Part shown: in pieces, positions 17,087 to 25,753 of the stretch
Layout of the letters: each line of letters begins with the position of its first letter
Numbering within the stretch: position 1 is the first letter of the stretch
Origin: CAZJGF01 sp964545665
GTDB lineage: Bacteria > Chloroflexota > Dehalococcoidia > GIF9 > AB-539-J10
Assembly: GCA_964545665.1 (NCBI GenBank)
Contig: CAZJGF010000001.1
Span: 1 to 59,758, forward strand
Direction: 5' to 3'
DNA length: 59,758 bases
Made by a program: the position numbers and the translations under genes
Notes under the pieces: generated by a model
What the model saw: the letters and a program-made list of their open reading frames with translations, nothing else
What the model was told of the DNA's origin: nothing
Database searches by the model: none

Positions 17087-17131
17087 AATTTCAAAGATAT
17101 CTGGGAGAAAATGGCTTGCAACAGGAGAAGA
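17087..17131 (+). repeat. Short dispersed repeat, copy B
   Basis: This partner of the segment at 8009-8053 has 32 of 36 identical bases over 17096-17131. It begins 28 bases after the MttB-like stop codon, much as copy A begins 43 bases after the dehydrogenase stop. The parallel placement suggests a 3'-end or insertion-derived element. Function is unknown. Confidence 0.6.
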
Positions 17132-17224
17132 TGTGGAACGGAACGGGCGCCTGTTGCGTCACAAATCATGTTACCCAAGCCTTAATAAGCTTTGAGCTTC
17201 CTTTGTTGATGGAAGGGGCGTTCG

Positions 17225-17440
17225 GCCAAGACTGACAAACAATTGGAAGCCTTCGGTGCTCCCACCGCAGTGGGACACCAAGTCTGCTTCGAGAAAGCCA
17301 GGACGCTCATCCTGCCAGTCAGCGAAGGTTCCGATAGGTATTGCGCTTTTCAGCTAGCTTCCTGGCTTGGTAGCAGTAAAGGAGCGACGCCCACCAAGTC
17401 GCCCATAGGGGCGCAAGAGCTGATCGATGGTTGAAGGGCT
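17225..17440 (-). pseudogene. Integrase-core (DDE) transposase relic
   Basis: Read on the minus strand from 17440, one frame gives 72 codons resembling the integrase-core transposases whose conserved block reads like TFADWxxxRPGFLEADLV followed by HCGGS. Here the visible segments are SPSTIDQLLR, TKPGS, then a TAG stop (17354-17356), then AIPIGTFADWQDERPGFLEA and DLVSHCGGSTEGF. The Asp of the DLV segment would be a catalytic-core acid. Similarity fades on both sides and no inverted terminal repeats were found. It is a dead fragment marking a past insertion at the boundary between two functional blocks. Confidence 0.7.
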
Positions 17441-17661
17441 TGTCTGACATGACTCGGCTTCCATCTCAGCAGCCATGGCACTTGTTAAAACACATCCAGA
17501 ATCTGTCCTTTCTCTCCTTCTTCAAGGCTCGCAAATATCGCCCCCGTCTGCCTCGGTGTATTTGCCTATGCTGCCTCTTGTTATTTTGTTCCCTTTCAGT
17601 AACACTTTTTTGAGGCAACAATACCACTTTCGATAACAAAACTATGAAGCAACTGGTTCTC

Positions 17662-17690
17662 TTGATTTCCTTATTGCGGTAGGATACAAT
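17662..17690 (+). promoter_or_regulatory. Sigma-70-type promoter for the acetyl-CoA-pathway operon
   Basis: TTGATT at 17662-17667 and TACAAT at 17685-17690 are separated by exactly 17 bases. Transcription would start near 17697, only about 8 bases before the cooC ATG at 17705, and no Shine-Dalgarno sequence is present. The transcript would therefore be nearly leaderless. The boxes are read directly; their activity is inferred. Confidence 0.6.
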
Positions 17691-17704
17691 CCTGTCTTTG
17701 CGAC

Positions 17705-18499
17705 ATGAAAATTGCTATTAGTGGCAAAGGAGGGGTGGGCAAAACACTGTTAGTGGCCTTCCTTTCCACTGTATTTGCTAAATCCGGCTATTCTGTCCTA
17801 GCGATAGACGCTGACCCCAACATTAACCTAGCGGCTGCTTTTGGCTTTCCTAACTCCGAGAAGATAGTACCTATATCCAAGATGGATGACCTTATCGAGG
17901 AAAGGACAGGAGCAAGACCTGGTCAAATGGCACCCTACTTCAGGCTAAATCCGAAAGTTGACGATTTGCCAGACAAATGCTCCCTAAGACGTGAAGGAAT
18001 TAAGATAATGGTCATGGGGCCGATTAAAGCAGCTGGCAGTGGTTGTTATTGCCCCGAAGGCGCTTTGCTTGAGGCCCTGGTTGCCCATTTGCTCCTCAAA
18101 GTAGATGAAGTGGTTATCTTAGATATGGAGGCTGGGATAGAGCATTTAACACGGGGGACAGCGAAGGGAGTAGATAAGCTGATTATAGTAGTGGAACCAA
18201 GTAGAAGAAGCGTTGAGACAGGCTATAGAGTAAGAGACTTAGCCCGAGAGATAGGTTTGCACAATATTGGGGTAGTGGGCAATAAGATTCGAAACGAGAA
18301 GGAAAAGGATTTCCTTATTTCCAGCATGGCGGACTTTGAATTCCTCGGATTCATCCCTTACGACGAAGGCGTAGCGGAGGCTGACATTACCGGTTTTCCC
18401 CTCATTGATTCTAGCAAAAGGGTTATGAGAGAGGTGGAGGACATTGCTGCTCGGCTTGGGGTTGTTAAATTGAAAACTGTTGGCGAGCTGGCAAGTTGA
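17705..18499 (+). CDS. cooC: CooC-type carbon monoxide dehydrogenase maturation ATPase, copy 1
   Basis: This cytoplasmic P-loop ATPase of the MinD/ParA class is thought to deliver or insert nickel into the CODH C-cluster or the ACS A-cluster (CooC/AcsF). The 264 residues start with a deviant Walker A, GKGGVGKT (residues 7-14), then DADPN. A metal-binding CxC occurs in GSGCYCPEG near residue 117. It is the first gene of the pathway block and has its own promoter, so it may head the whole operon. Two further, more divergent homologues lie at 30930 and 31696. Confidence 0.88.
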   Translation: MKIAISGKGGVGKTLLVAFLSTVFAKSGYSVLAIDADPNINLAAAFGFPNSEKIVPISKMDDLIEERTGARPGQMAPYFRLNPKVDDLPDKCSLRREGIKIMVMGPIKAAGSGCYCPEGALLEALVAHLLLKVDEVVILDMEAGIEHLTRGTAKGVDKLIIVVEPSRRSVETGYRVRDLAREIGLHNIGVVGNKIRNEKEKDFLISSMADFEFLGFIPYDEGVAEADITGFPLIDSSKRVMREVEDIAARLGVVKLKTVGELAS

Positions 18500-18527
18500 A
18501 AATCACGAATTAAGGAAGGAGATTGCT

Positions 18528-20291
18528 ATGGCATACGATGCAACAAAACTGAAGGATTGGCAGATTTCGGAAGCGGCTGAAGAAAACATGCCAACTCTCG
18601 ATGAGTGGCGGGGGAGACTGGGCCTGGAGAAGGACGAGATTATTCCCTACGGAAGACTATGCAGGCTGGATTTCATGAAGATTATTGAGCGTCTTAAAGA
18701 CAAGCCGGACGGCAAGTACGTCGAGGTGACTGCTATAACTCCTACGCCACTGGGCGAAGGGAAAACGACGACCACTATGGGCATCTTAGAAGGTATGGGC
18801 AAGCGGGGCAAGAATGTGGGCGGTTGTATACGTCAGCCCTCCGGTGGTCCAACTATGAATATCAAGGGGACTGCTGCTGGGGGAGGCAATGCGCTACTTA
18901 TTCCCATGACCGAATTCTCCATGGGGCTTACTGGTGACATCAACGATATCACCAATGCGCATAACCTAGCTATGGTGGCACTTACTGCGAGGATGCAGCA
19001 TGAGCGTAACTACAACGACGAAGAACTGGCCAAGCGGAGCAGGATGCGCCGCCTGAACGTTGACCCTACGCGAGTGGAGATGGGCTGGGTAATGGATTTC
19101 TGTGCTCAGAGCCTCAGGAACATCGTCGTAGGTCTCGGTGGTCGCATGGATGGCTACCCAATGCAGTCCAAATTCGGTATTAGTGTGGGCTCTGAGCTTA
19201 TGGCTATGCTATCTATAGTCAGGGATCTGGCAGATCTGCGTCAAAGAATGGACGGAATTACTGTAGCCTTCGATAGGGATGGTAATCCTGTTACTACGGG
19301 CGATCTAGAAGTGGGAGGTGCCATGACTGCTTGGATGCGCAACGCCATCAACCCCACACTGATGTGCACGGTGGAGTATCAACCTTGCATGGTGCATGCT
19401 GGTCCCTTTGCCAACATCGCCGTGGGGCAATCCTCCATCATCGGCGACCGCATCGGGCTGAAGATGTTTGATTACCATGTAACTGAGAGCGGCTTCGCCG
19501 CAGATATCGGGTTTGAGAAATTCTGGAATGTCAAGTGTCGCTACAGCGGGCTAAAGCCCCATGTGTCGGTACTTACCACTACTATCAGGGCGCTGAAAAT
19601 GCACGGTGGCGGGTCCAAGGTGGTGGCGGGGCTGCCCTTGCCCGAGGCTTACACCAAAGAGGATATGGGGCTCTTGGAGAAAGGCATTCCCAATATGCTG
19701 CACCACATCAACACGATCAGGACATCGGGCATCAACCCCGTGGTGTGTATCAACTCCTTCCACACTGACACTAAGGAGGAGATTGCCGTGGTGCGCAAGG
19801 CAGCCGAGGCGGCTGGGGCACGTTGTGCGTTCAGCGAGCACTGGCTCAAGGGTGGCGATGGTGCCCTGGAACTGGCAGACGCCGTAATGGAAGCCTGTGA
19901 AGAGAAGAACGATTTCAAATTCCTTTACCCTATGGAAATGAAGCTGCGAGAGCGGGTCGATAAGATCGCCAAGGTGGTCTACGGAGCCGATGGCGTATCC
20001 TGGACTTCTGATGCTGAGGCCAAGGCCAAGATGGTTGAAAGCGACTCAAAATATGATGAATACGCTACCATGATGGTGAAGACCCACCTGAGCTTGACGC
20101 ACGACCCCGCCATTAAGGGTACGCCTAAGGGATGGAGCTTGCCCATTCGCGACGTCTTGATCTACTCCGGGGCGAAATTCCTCTGTCCCTGCGCTGGCGC
20201 CATCAGCCTTATGCCGGGGACAAGCTCTGACCCGGCTTTCAGGAGAGTGGACATAGATACTAAGAGTGGTAAGGTGCAGGGGCTATTCTAG
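18528..20291 (+). CDS. fhs: Formate--tetrahydrofolate ligase
   Basis: This enzyme makes 10-formyl-tetrahydrofolate from formate, ATP and tetrahydrofolate, the first methyl-branch step after formate dehydrogenase. The ATP-binding motif TPLGEGKTTTT lies near residue 75, followed by RQPSGGPTMNIKGTAAGGG and FSMGLTGDINDITNAHNLA, all typical of the family. I chose ATG 18528, preceded by AAGGAAGGAG; the frame is open to 18480 inside cooC. At 587 residues it is a little longer than the usual 555-560, with the extra length at the N-terminus. Confidence 0.97.
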   Translation: MAYDATKLKDWQISEAAEENMPTLDEWRGRLGLEKDEIIPYGRLCRLDFMKIIERLKDKPDGKYVEVTAITPTPLGEGKTTTTMGILEGMGKRGKNVGGCIRQPSGGPTMNIKGTAAGGGNALLIPMTEFSMGLTGDINDITNAHNLAMVALTARMQHERNYNDEELAKRSRMRRLNVDPTRVEMGWVMDFCAQSLRNIVVGLGGRMDGYPMQSKFGISVGSELMAMLSIVRDLADLRQRMDGITVAFDRDGNPVTTGDLEVGGAMTAWMRNAINPTLMCTVEYQPCMVHAGPFANIAVGQSSIIGDRIGLKMFDYHVTESGFAADIGFEKFWNVKCRYSGLKPHVSVLTTTIRALKMHGGGSKVVAGLPLPEAYTKEDMGLLEKGIPNMLHHINTIRTSGINPVVCINSFHTDTKEEIAVVRKAAEAAGARCAFSEHWLKGGDGALELADAVMEACEEKNDFKFLYPMEMKLRERVDKIAKVVYGADGVSWTSDAEAKAKMVESDSKYDEYATMMVKTHLSLTHDPAIKGTPKGWSLPIRDVLIYSGAKFLCPCAGAISLMPGTSSDPAFRRVDIDTKSGKVQGLF

Positions 20292-20341
20292 GGGCGACGG
20301 GCTTATCTTGGGAAAATAGACTCAGCGCTGCATTTGTTGGT

Positions 20342-21001
20342 TTGTTGGTAAAAGCCAAGAATATTTGCTTGACTATTGATGGTAAACAGGTGGCAGCTGT
20401 CGAAGGTGACAGAGTGTTATGGGCAGCTTTGGATAATGACATCTACATCCCGAATCTCTGTGCCATCCGGGAGGCATCAGAGCCTTTTGCTTCCTGTCGT
20501 CTTTGCTTTGTGGAAATAGAAGGTGAGGATAGGCCTGTTACAGCCTGCACTACGCCTGTGGCCGAAGGCATGGTGGTTAATACCAAAGGGGCAAAGGCCT
20601 TAAAGCTAACTCGCACTGGTTTCGAGTTGCTCTTAGCCAATTTGCCTCTAGACTGTGCCCATTGCCCCAAAAGCGGTTCTTGTGAAATTCAAAAGATCGC
20701 CAAGCATTTAAGGGTAAAGCTCACCTCAAAGAGGTTCAGGAAGACACTGCGTGAGCTACCCATAGATTCTAGCAGCCCTGTATTTATCTATGATCCTAAC
20801 AAGTGTGTGCTCTGCGGCAAGTGTGTTTGGATATGCCAGGAAAAGTTAGGCATAGGAGCTATTGGATTCGCCCACCGTGGATTCCAGCGAATTGTTACCA
20901 CTTTTGCCGATGAGCCTATTGGCGAATCCCGGTGCCAAGGCTGTGGAGAGTGTGTTAAGGTTTGTCCTGTTGGTGCTTTAGTATTTAAAGGCGGAAATTG
21001 A
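20342..21001 (+). CDS. NuoG/HoxU-like iron-sulfur protein ([2Fe-2S] plus two [4Fe-4S] sites)
   Basis: This 219-residue electron-transfer protein corresponds to the N-terminal ferredoxin part of NuoG or HndD without a catalytic domain. A plant-type [2Fe-2S] site is formed by Cys in CAIREAS, CRLC and CTTPV. A CAHCPKSGSC segment follows, then two [4Fe-4S] motifs, CVLCGKCVWIC and CQGCGECVKVCP. The start is uncertain: TTG 20342 or 20345 fits best, with no clear ribosome site. It probably links NAD(P)H-oxidising NuoEF units, encoded downstream, to ferredoxin or CODH. Confidence 0.85.
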   Translation: MLVKAKNICLTIDGKQVAAVEGDRVLWAALDNDIYIPNLCAIREASEPFASCRLCFVEIEGEDRPVTACTTPVAEGMVVNTKGAKALKLTRTGFELLLANLPLDCAHCPKSGSCEIQKIAKHLRVKLTSKRFRKTLRELPIDSSSPVFIYDPNKCVLCGKCVWICQEKLGIGAIGFAHRGFQRIVTTFADEPIGESRCQGCGECVKVCPVGALVFKGGN

Positions 21002-21060
21002 CACATGGGTTCTTATGTGTTATACGAAGCTGATTTAATATATACTAAGAGGGGTGCTAC

Positions 21061-21945
21061 ATGATTATTATAGGCGAGAACATACATGTTATAGCCAGAG
21101 CAGTTTCCACGGCGATAAAGGAGAGGGATGCCAAGCCAATTCAGGATTTGGCTAAGGCTCAAGCCGAGGCCGCGGTGGATTACATAGACGTGAATGTTGG
21201 TTACTTAAGAAAAGATACCGAGGAAACCATGACATGGATAGTCAACACAATTCAAGAGGTTACTGATTTGCCTTTATCCATAGATACTATGAATCCTGCA
21301 GCCATGGAAGTAGGTCTTAAGCTTTGCAAGAAAAAACCCTTGCTTAATTCCGCTTCAGGAAAGACCGACTCTAAAGAGCAGATGCTCCCGTTAGCAAAGA
21401 AATATAACTGTGATGTAGTTATTTCGGTGATTAACGATAAAGGTATGCCTGCTGAAGGTGATTCAAAGTTGGACAGCATCATGGATACAGTGGCTTACGC
21501 TAACGATCTTGGAATTCCCAATGAGGATATTTGGGGTGACCCCATAGCCCTCCCCGTAAGCACTGCTGGTGAGGGACAGAAGAATGCCTTGGCAACTTAT
21601 GAATTCATAGAGATGCTTCCTGAAGCTTTGCCCGGGCTTAAATCAACGGTAGGGCTTTCGAATATATCTAACGGGGCACCTGAAGAACTTAGGCCTCTGC
21701 TTAACCATGTTTACTTGATAATGTTGGCTAGGAAAGGACTCTATTCATCAATTCACGATGCCTTGGATAAGGATATTATGGGCATATCCAAGGGCGGGAA
21801 GGAGAATCTAGTTGACCTCGTCTACAGAACGTGGGATGGGGAGGACATAGACTTTTCTTCCCTATCCCAGGAGCAAATAGACTACGTCAAGACGACCAAG
21901 GTCCTCACAGGTGAAGTCCTCTATTCGGATGCCTGGCTTGAGTAA
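21061..21945 (+). CDS. acsE: Methyltetrahydrofolate:corrinoid/iron-sulfur protein methyltransferase
   Basis: AcsE passes the methyl group of methyl-tetrahydrofolate to the cobalamin of the corrinoid iron-sulfur protein. The 294-residue TIM barrel shows the pterin-binding family blocks: IIIGENIHVI at the start, DYIDVNVGY near residue 45, LSIDTMN near 77 and LLNSASG near 98. It is somewhat longer than the 262 residues of the Moorella enzyme. A 6-bp hairpin (ACACAT/ATGTGT, 21001-21020) precedes it. cdhD follows after 12 bases, so enzyme and substrate protein are encoded together. Confidence 0.94.
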   Translation: MIIIGENIHVIARAVSTAIKERDAKPIQDLAKAQAEAAVDYIDVNVGYLRKDTEETMTWIVNTIQEVTDLPLSIDTMNPAAMEVGLKLCKKKPLLNSASGKTDSKEQMLPLAKKYNCDVVISVINDKGMPAEGDSKLDSIMDTVAYANDLGIPNEDIWGDPIALPVSTAGEGQKNALATYEFIEMLPEALPGLKSTVGLSNISNGAPEELRPLLNHVYLIMLARKGLYSSIHDALDKDIMGISKGGKENLVDLVYRTWDGEDIDFSSLSQEQIDYVKTTKVLTGEVLYSDAWLE

Positions 21946-21957
21946 GGAGGTTTGATA

Positions 21958-22875
21958 ATGGAGTATAAAGCACCAGTTGAAGCATACACTGGAGTAGTTA
22001 GGGAGGAAACTATTGGGACGGGGGAGAAAGCCCTAAAGCTTGGAGGGGAAAACATGCTTCCTTTACATTTCTTTGATGAAGGTTCATTCCCTAATGCGCC
22101 AAGCTTCGCCTTGGAGATATTGGATATGGAGCCTACAGATTGGCCAGAACACTTAGTTGAGACCTTTAAAGATGTGGTATCCGATCCAGTGAAGTGGGCC
22201 AGGAAATGTGAGGAATTTGGTGCGGATGCGGTCAGCATTTTTCTCTTAAGCACTGATCCAGCAGAGAAGGACAGCCCTGCGGATGAAGCGGCAGCACTGG
22301 TAAAAGAAGTGGCTGAGTCAATAAGCATCCCTGTGCTGGTGTACGGCTCTGGGGATGATAAGAAGGATGCTGAGGTTCTCCCCAAGGTTGCTGAGGTGTG
22401 CGACGGGATGAATCTCCTTCTAGGTCCGGTGCTTAAGGAAAACTACGAAGTTGTCGGGAGGGCAATTCTAGAGCATGGACATAAAGCCTGGGCTGAGAGT
22501 CCTTTGGATATCAATTTGCTTAAGGAGTTGAATGTAAAACTGTGTCATTTCCTGCCTCCAGAGAGAATTGTAATCGATCCAGAATCCACAGCGCTGGGCT
22601 ATGGCTTTGAATATGGCTTCACTCTAATGGAAAGGGTGAAGCAGCTTGGTGTAATTATTAAGGATAGCATGACCCAGATGCCCATGATAGCGAATTTAGG
22701 AAGGGAAGTCTGGAAGACAAAGCAAGCCAAGGAGAGCGCAAAGCAAGGCTTGCTGTTTGAGGCAATGACGGCCTTAGGACTTCTTTTAGCCGGGGCAAAT
22801 ATCCTTGTATTGAGGCATCCGGAAAGCATAAAGCTAGTGAAAGAAACTGTTGGAGGCAAAGCATGGCAGAAGTAA
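21958..22875 (+). CDS. cdhD: Corrinoid/iron-sulfur protein small subunit (CODH/ACS delta subunit)
   Basis: This is the small, cobalamin-contacting TIM-barrel subunit of the corrinoid iron-sulfur protein, which carries the methyl group to acetyl-CoA synthase with CdhE. The start is ATG 21958 with AAGGAGG at 21944-21950; a TTG two codons upstream is less likely. The product has 305 residues. Conserved blocks include MLPLHFFDEG, PVLVYGSGDDKKDAEVLPKV and the C-terminal GANILVLRHPESIK. Its end overlaps the cdhA start by 13 bases. The AcsD and CdhD names refer to the same family. Confidence 0.93.
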   Translation: MEYKAPVEAYTGVVREETIGTGEKALKLGGENMLPLHFFDEGSFPNAPSFALEILDMEPTDWPEHLVETFKDVVSDPVKWARKCEEFGADAVSIFLLSTDPAEKDSPADEAAALVKEVAESISIPVLVYGSGDDKKDAEVLPKVAEVCDGMNLLLGPVLKENYEVVGRAILEHGHKAWAESPLDINLLKELNVKLCHFLPPERIVIDPESTALGYGFEYGFTLMERVKQLGVIIKDSMTQMPMIANLGREVWKTKQAKESAKQGLLFEAMTALGLLLAGANILVLRHPESIKLVKETVGGKAWQK

Positions 22876-25181
22876 AAGAACTAGTAAAACAACTAACCAG
22901 GAAGGAACAGGAAATTCGGGAACTGATAAAAGCGGACATCCCCTGGGAGCCAGTAGGGCCTACTCCCATGCCTGAAATCCCGGATCTCAGATCATGGGAT
23001 ATGCGGCTTCTCAAAACGTATGCGCCTTGGTATGCTCCCTTCTGTGATTTGTGCTGTCTCTGCACCTATGGCAAGTGCGATCTCAGTCAGGGGAGAAGAG
23101 GGGCTTGTGGTCTTGATATAGCCACTCAACAAGGGAGGATAATTCTCCTTGCTTGCTTGATGGGGTGCTCTGCTCATGCGGCTCATGCCGGGCACATCCT
23201 GGAATTCCTGATAGAAAAGCACGGCCCGGATAAGAAGATAGACTTGGGCCCATTTGTTGATCTGGAGGCACCAAACATAAGGACGGTTACGGGACTAAAG
23301 CCTGAGACTTTAGGCGACCTTAAGATAGCTATAGAGTATGTCTACAGGGAAATCGCCCATCTTCTTGATTCCACCCATACCGGGCAGGAGGGAGCTGCTC
23401 TGGATTACGAGTCCAAAGCCTTGCATGCCAGCATGCTGGATCACGTAGGCATGGAGGTGGCTGATATCGCTCAGATTGTGGGATTCGATTTCCCCACTTC
23501 GGTTGCTGATACCCCTTTGGTGGATATGGGGTGGAACTCAATTGACAAATCGAAGCCGGTGATCTTGCTAGTTGGGCATAACCCAGCTACTTCATGCACT
23601 CTCATTGATTACCTGCGGGAAAATGACCTTTATGACAAAGTTGAGGTAGCTGGCATCTGTTGCACTGCCCTGGAGACAACAAGATATTCTGATAGAGCAA
23701 AAATTGTAGGCCCTCTTTCGCGGCAACTTTTCTTTGTCCGGACGGGGATTGCCGATGTCATCATGACCGATGAGCAGTGTATCAGGACTGATATGCCCAT
23801 AGAGGCAGACAAGGTTGACTCACGAGTTATCGCCTGTTTGGACAAGGCCATGTATGGACTTGAGGAAGCCAGCGACAGGGAAGTAGATGGACTGGTAAAA
23901 GAAATGGTGGAGGATAAGAAGCATTTCGCCATTCTAGACCCTAAAAAGGCGGCGGAGGTAGCAGCGAAAGTTGCAATGGAGATTGCGCCTCAGAGGAGGA
24001 AGGAATGGATAGCAGAAGAAGAGGCCATAGAGCTAGCTAAGAAATGCACCAATTGCGGTATGTGTGAGAGAGTATGTCCCAATCTTTTCTCTATCGGCGA
24101 TGGTATAACTGAGCTTGCCAAGGGTAATCTTGACCTGATAAGGCAGCAGTTCAATCTGTGTATTGGCTGTGGTAAATGTGAGCAAGAGTGCCCGAACGAT
24201 GTTCCCATCTTTAAGATAATGCAGATAGCAGCGAGCAAGGAGACCTGGAAGATAAGGGCTGGGCGCGGTGCTGTAATGGATACCGAGATAAGGAATGTGG
24301 GAGCACCCATAACTTTGGGCACGATCCCTGGTGTCCTCGCTTTCGTTGGCTGCTCTAACTATCCCGATATAGACGACGTTGCCGACATGGTATATGAGTT
24401 TGCCAAGAGGAAATATATCGTGGTTCTCACCGGTTGTGCTGCTATGGTGGCTGGGATGAAGAAATTTGAGGATGGCAAGACCGTATATGAACTGTTTCCC
24501 CCTGATTTTGATGCCGGCGGGGTAGTGAATGTTGGCTCCTGTGTTTCCAATGCCCATATTACTGGGGCAGCAATAAAGATAGCTAACATCTTCGCTGCTC
24601 TCCCGTTAAGAGCAAACTACGAAGTGATGGCCGATTACGTTCTTAATAGAGTAGGTGCTTGCGGAATAGCCTGGGGAGCGATGTCCCAGAAGGCAGCTTC
24701 CATTGGCACAGGGTGCAACAGGCTAGGTATCCCGGTGGTCCTGGGCCCTCACTCCTCCAAATATAGAAGGCTGTATCTCTCAAGAAATGAGGAGGATGAC
24801 TGGAGAGTAATGGATGCCAGGAAGAGGGAAATTGTCGATAGCGGGGAGCCTTCCCCTGAGCACTTAGCTTATGCGGCAGAGACAAAAGAAAAAGCCATGG
24901 TGATGATCCCCAAACTTTGCATAAGGAAGAACGATACCCCTCAAGGAAGGTCGATAAAGCTTAATCACTATGTCTCTCTATATAAGAAGTATATGGGAGG
25001 TGGGCTTCCTGAGGACCTTCACCTCTTTGTCAGAAGGGATGCTGACATCCCACTAGTGTACAAGAAGGAAGTAAGAGCATACTTGCAGCAAATTGGCTGG
25101 CAGCCTAAGGAACCTGTGGGATTGCCTACCTTGATTGGAACTTATCCCAGCAAGGTTCCTTTGGATGCCGTGATACATTAG
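22863..25181 (+). CDS. cdhA: Archaeal-type carbon monoxide dehydrogenase alpha subunit
   Basis: CdhA reversibly oxidises CO to CO2 at a Ni-Fe-S C-cluster. With 772 residues it has the archaeal layout, not the shorter bacterial CooS/AcsA. An N-terminal Cys cluster (CDLCCLCTYGKC, near residue 62) fits the B/D clusters. Two ferredoxin motifs, CTNCGMCERVCP (about 395) and CIGCGKCEQECP (about 432), are inserted in the middle. C-cluster-type Cys lie in DEQC, VGCSNYPD, VGSCVSNAH and GTGCNRLG. Overlap with cdhD and the following cdhB and cdhC place it in an intact complex operon. Confidence 0.95.
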   Translation: MAEVKELVKQLTRKEQEIRELIKADIPWEPVGPTPMPEIPDLRSWDMRLLKTYAPWYAPFCDLCCLCTYGKCDLSQGRRGACGLDIATQQGRIILLACLMGCSAHAAHAGHILEFLIEKHGPDKKIDLGPFVDLEAPNIRTVTGLKPETLGDLKIAIEYVYREIAHLLDSTHTGQEGAALDYESKALHASMLDHVGMEVADIAQIVGFDFPTSVADTPLVDMGWNSIDKSKPVILLVGHNPATSCTLIDYLRENDLYDKVEVAGICCTALETTRYSDRAKIVGPLSRQLFFVRTGIADVIMTDEQCIRTDMPIEADKVDSRVIACLDKAMYGLEEASDREVDGLVKEMVEDKKHFAILDPKKAAEVAAKVAMEIAPQRRKEWIAEEEAIELAKKCTNCGMCERVCPNLFSIGDGITELAKGNLDLIRQQFNLCIGCGKCEQECPNDVPIFKIMQIAASKETWKIRAGRGAVMDTEIRNVGAPITLGTIPGVLAFVGCSNYPDIDDVADMVYEFAKRKYIVVLTGCAAMVAGMKKFEDGKTVYELFPPDFDAGGVVNVGSCVSNAHITGAAIKIANIFAALPLRANYEVMADYVLNRVGACGIAWGAMSQKAASIGTGCNRLGIPVVLGPHSSKYRRLYLSRNEEDDWRVMDARKREIVDSGEPSPEHLAYAAETKEKAMVMIPKLCIRKNDTPQGRSIKLNHYVSLYKKYMGGGLPEDLHLFVRRDADIPLVYKKEVRAYLQQIGWQPKEPVGLPTLIGTYPSKVPLDAVIH

Positions 25182-25195
25182 AAAAGGAGGGGAAA

Positions 25196-25750
25196 ATGAG
25201 TGCAGTAATACCGCTTCATCGAGTCAATGTTCTAACCGGAATAAAGTCAGCCAGGGTGATAGAGGACGCCGCACAGTATGCCAACTTGCTCGAAAAAGCA
25301 AAAAGGCCTCTACTGGTGCTTGGTCCTCTGCTATCCGAATGGTCACTTGACGGCAAGCTGGCGATCGAATATGCCGAGGAGATAGCCAAAGCTGCCAATA
25401 TCCCTATATGTGCTACGGCTCACGTTAAGGGCAAGATGGTGGAATTGGGGATGAAGCCTGACAGCGTTTATGACGCTGTAGAGATAGTAAACCACCTAAA
25501 AGATCCTGAATGGCAAGGGGTTAGGAAAGAAGGAAACCACGACCTAGTTATCTTCTTTGGCATAAGGAGCGACCTTGAAGAACAATGCCTTTCTGTCCTT
25601 AAACATTTTGCCTTTAAGCACTTAATAACCATGACCTTGGATAAATATTACTTCCCCAATGCGAATTATTCCCTTCCCAATTTCAAGAGGGAAAAGCAAT
25701 GGAAGGCATTCTTAGAAAGCCTAATAGACAGCTTGAAGAAAGGAGATTAA
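25196..25750 (+). CDS. cdhB: Archaeal-type CODH epsilon subunit
   Basis: CdhB is the small structural subunit bound to CdhA in archaeal acetyl-CoA decarbonylase/synthase complexes, possibly helping electron transfer. The 184-residue product has the Rossmann-like fold blocks KRPLLVLGPLLSEW, IPICATAHVKG and HDLVIFFGIRSDLEEQ. AAAAGGAGGGG precedes the ATG. Typical bacterial CODH/ACS operons lack this gene, so its presence beside a short cdhC marks the complex as archaeal-type. Confidence 0.88.
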   Translation: MSAVIPLHRVNVLTGIKSARVIEDAAQYANLLEKAKRPLLVLGPLLSEWSLDGKLAIEYAEEIAKAANIPICATAHVKGKMVELGMKPDSVYDAVEIVNHLKDPEWQGVRKEGNHDLVIFFGIRSDLEEQCLSVLKHFAFKHLITMTLDKYYFPNANYSLPNFKREKQWKAFLESLIDSLKKGD

Positions 25751-25753
25751 GGT

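Larger units (their letters stand above)
17059..17704 (+). other. 646-base gene-free junction between the catabolic and acetyl-CoA-pathway blocks
   Basis: No intact gene is visible. The gap holds repeat copy B at 17087-17131, a transposase relic on the minus strand at 17225-17440 and a promoter at 17662-17690. The two short plus-strand open frames (17243-17434, 17431-17613) have no motif and lie on or beside the relic, so I do not call them. I looked for a tRNA or riboswitch and saw none I could support. Confidence 0.6.

Noticed and set aside
17243..17613. Two 60-63-codon plus-strand frames in the junction region
   Set aside because: The first lies opposite the transposase relic. Neither has a motif, a ribosome site or a partner.
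17059..17704. Possible riboswitch (cobalamin-type) before the corrinoid-dependent operon
   Set aside because: I looked for the conserved B12-box and G+C-rich stem pattern and could not build it. The region is explained by a repeat, a transposase relic and a promoter.
21001..21020. Hairpin ACACAT/ATGTGT before acsE as a terminator
   Set aside because: The stem has only six A+T-rich pairs and no U-run follows, so I mention it only with acsE.
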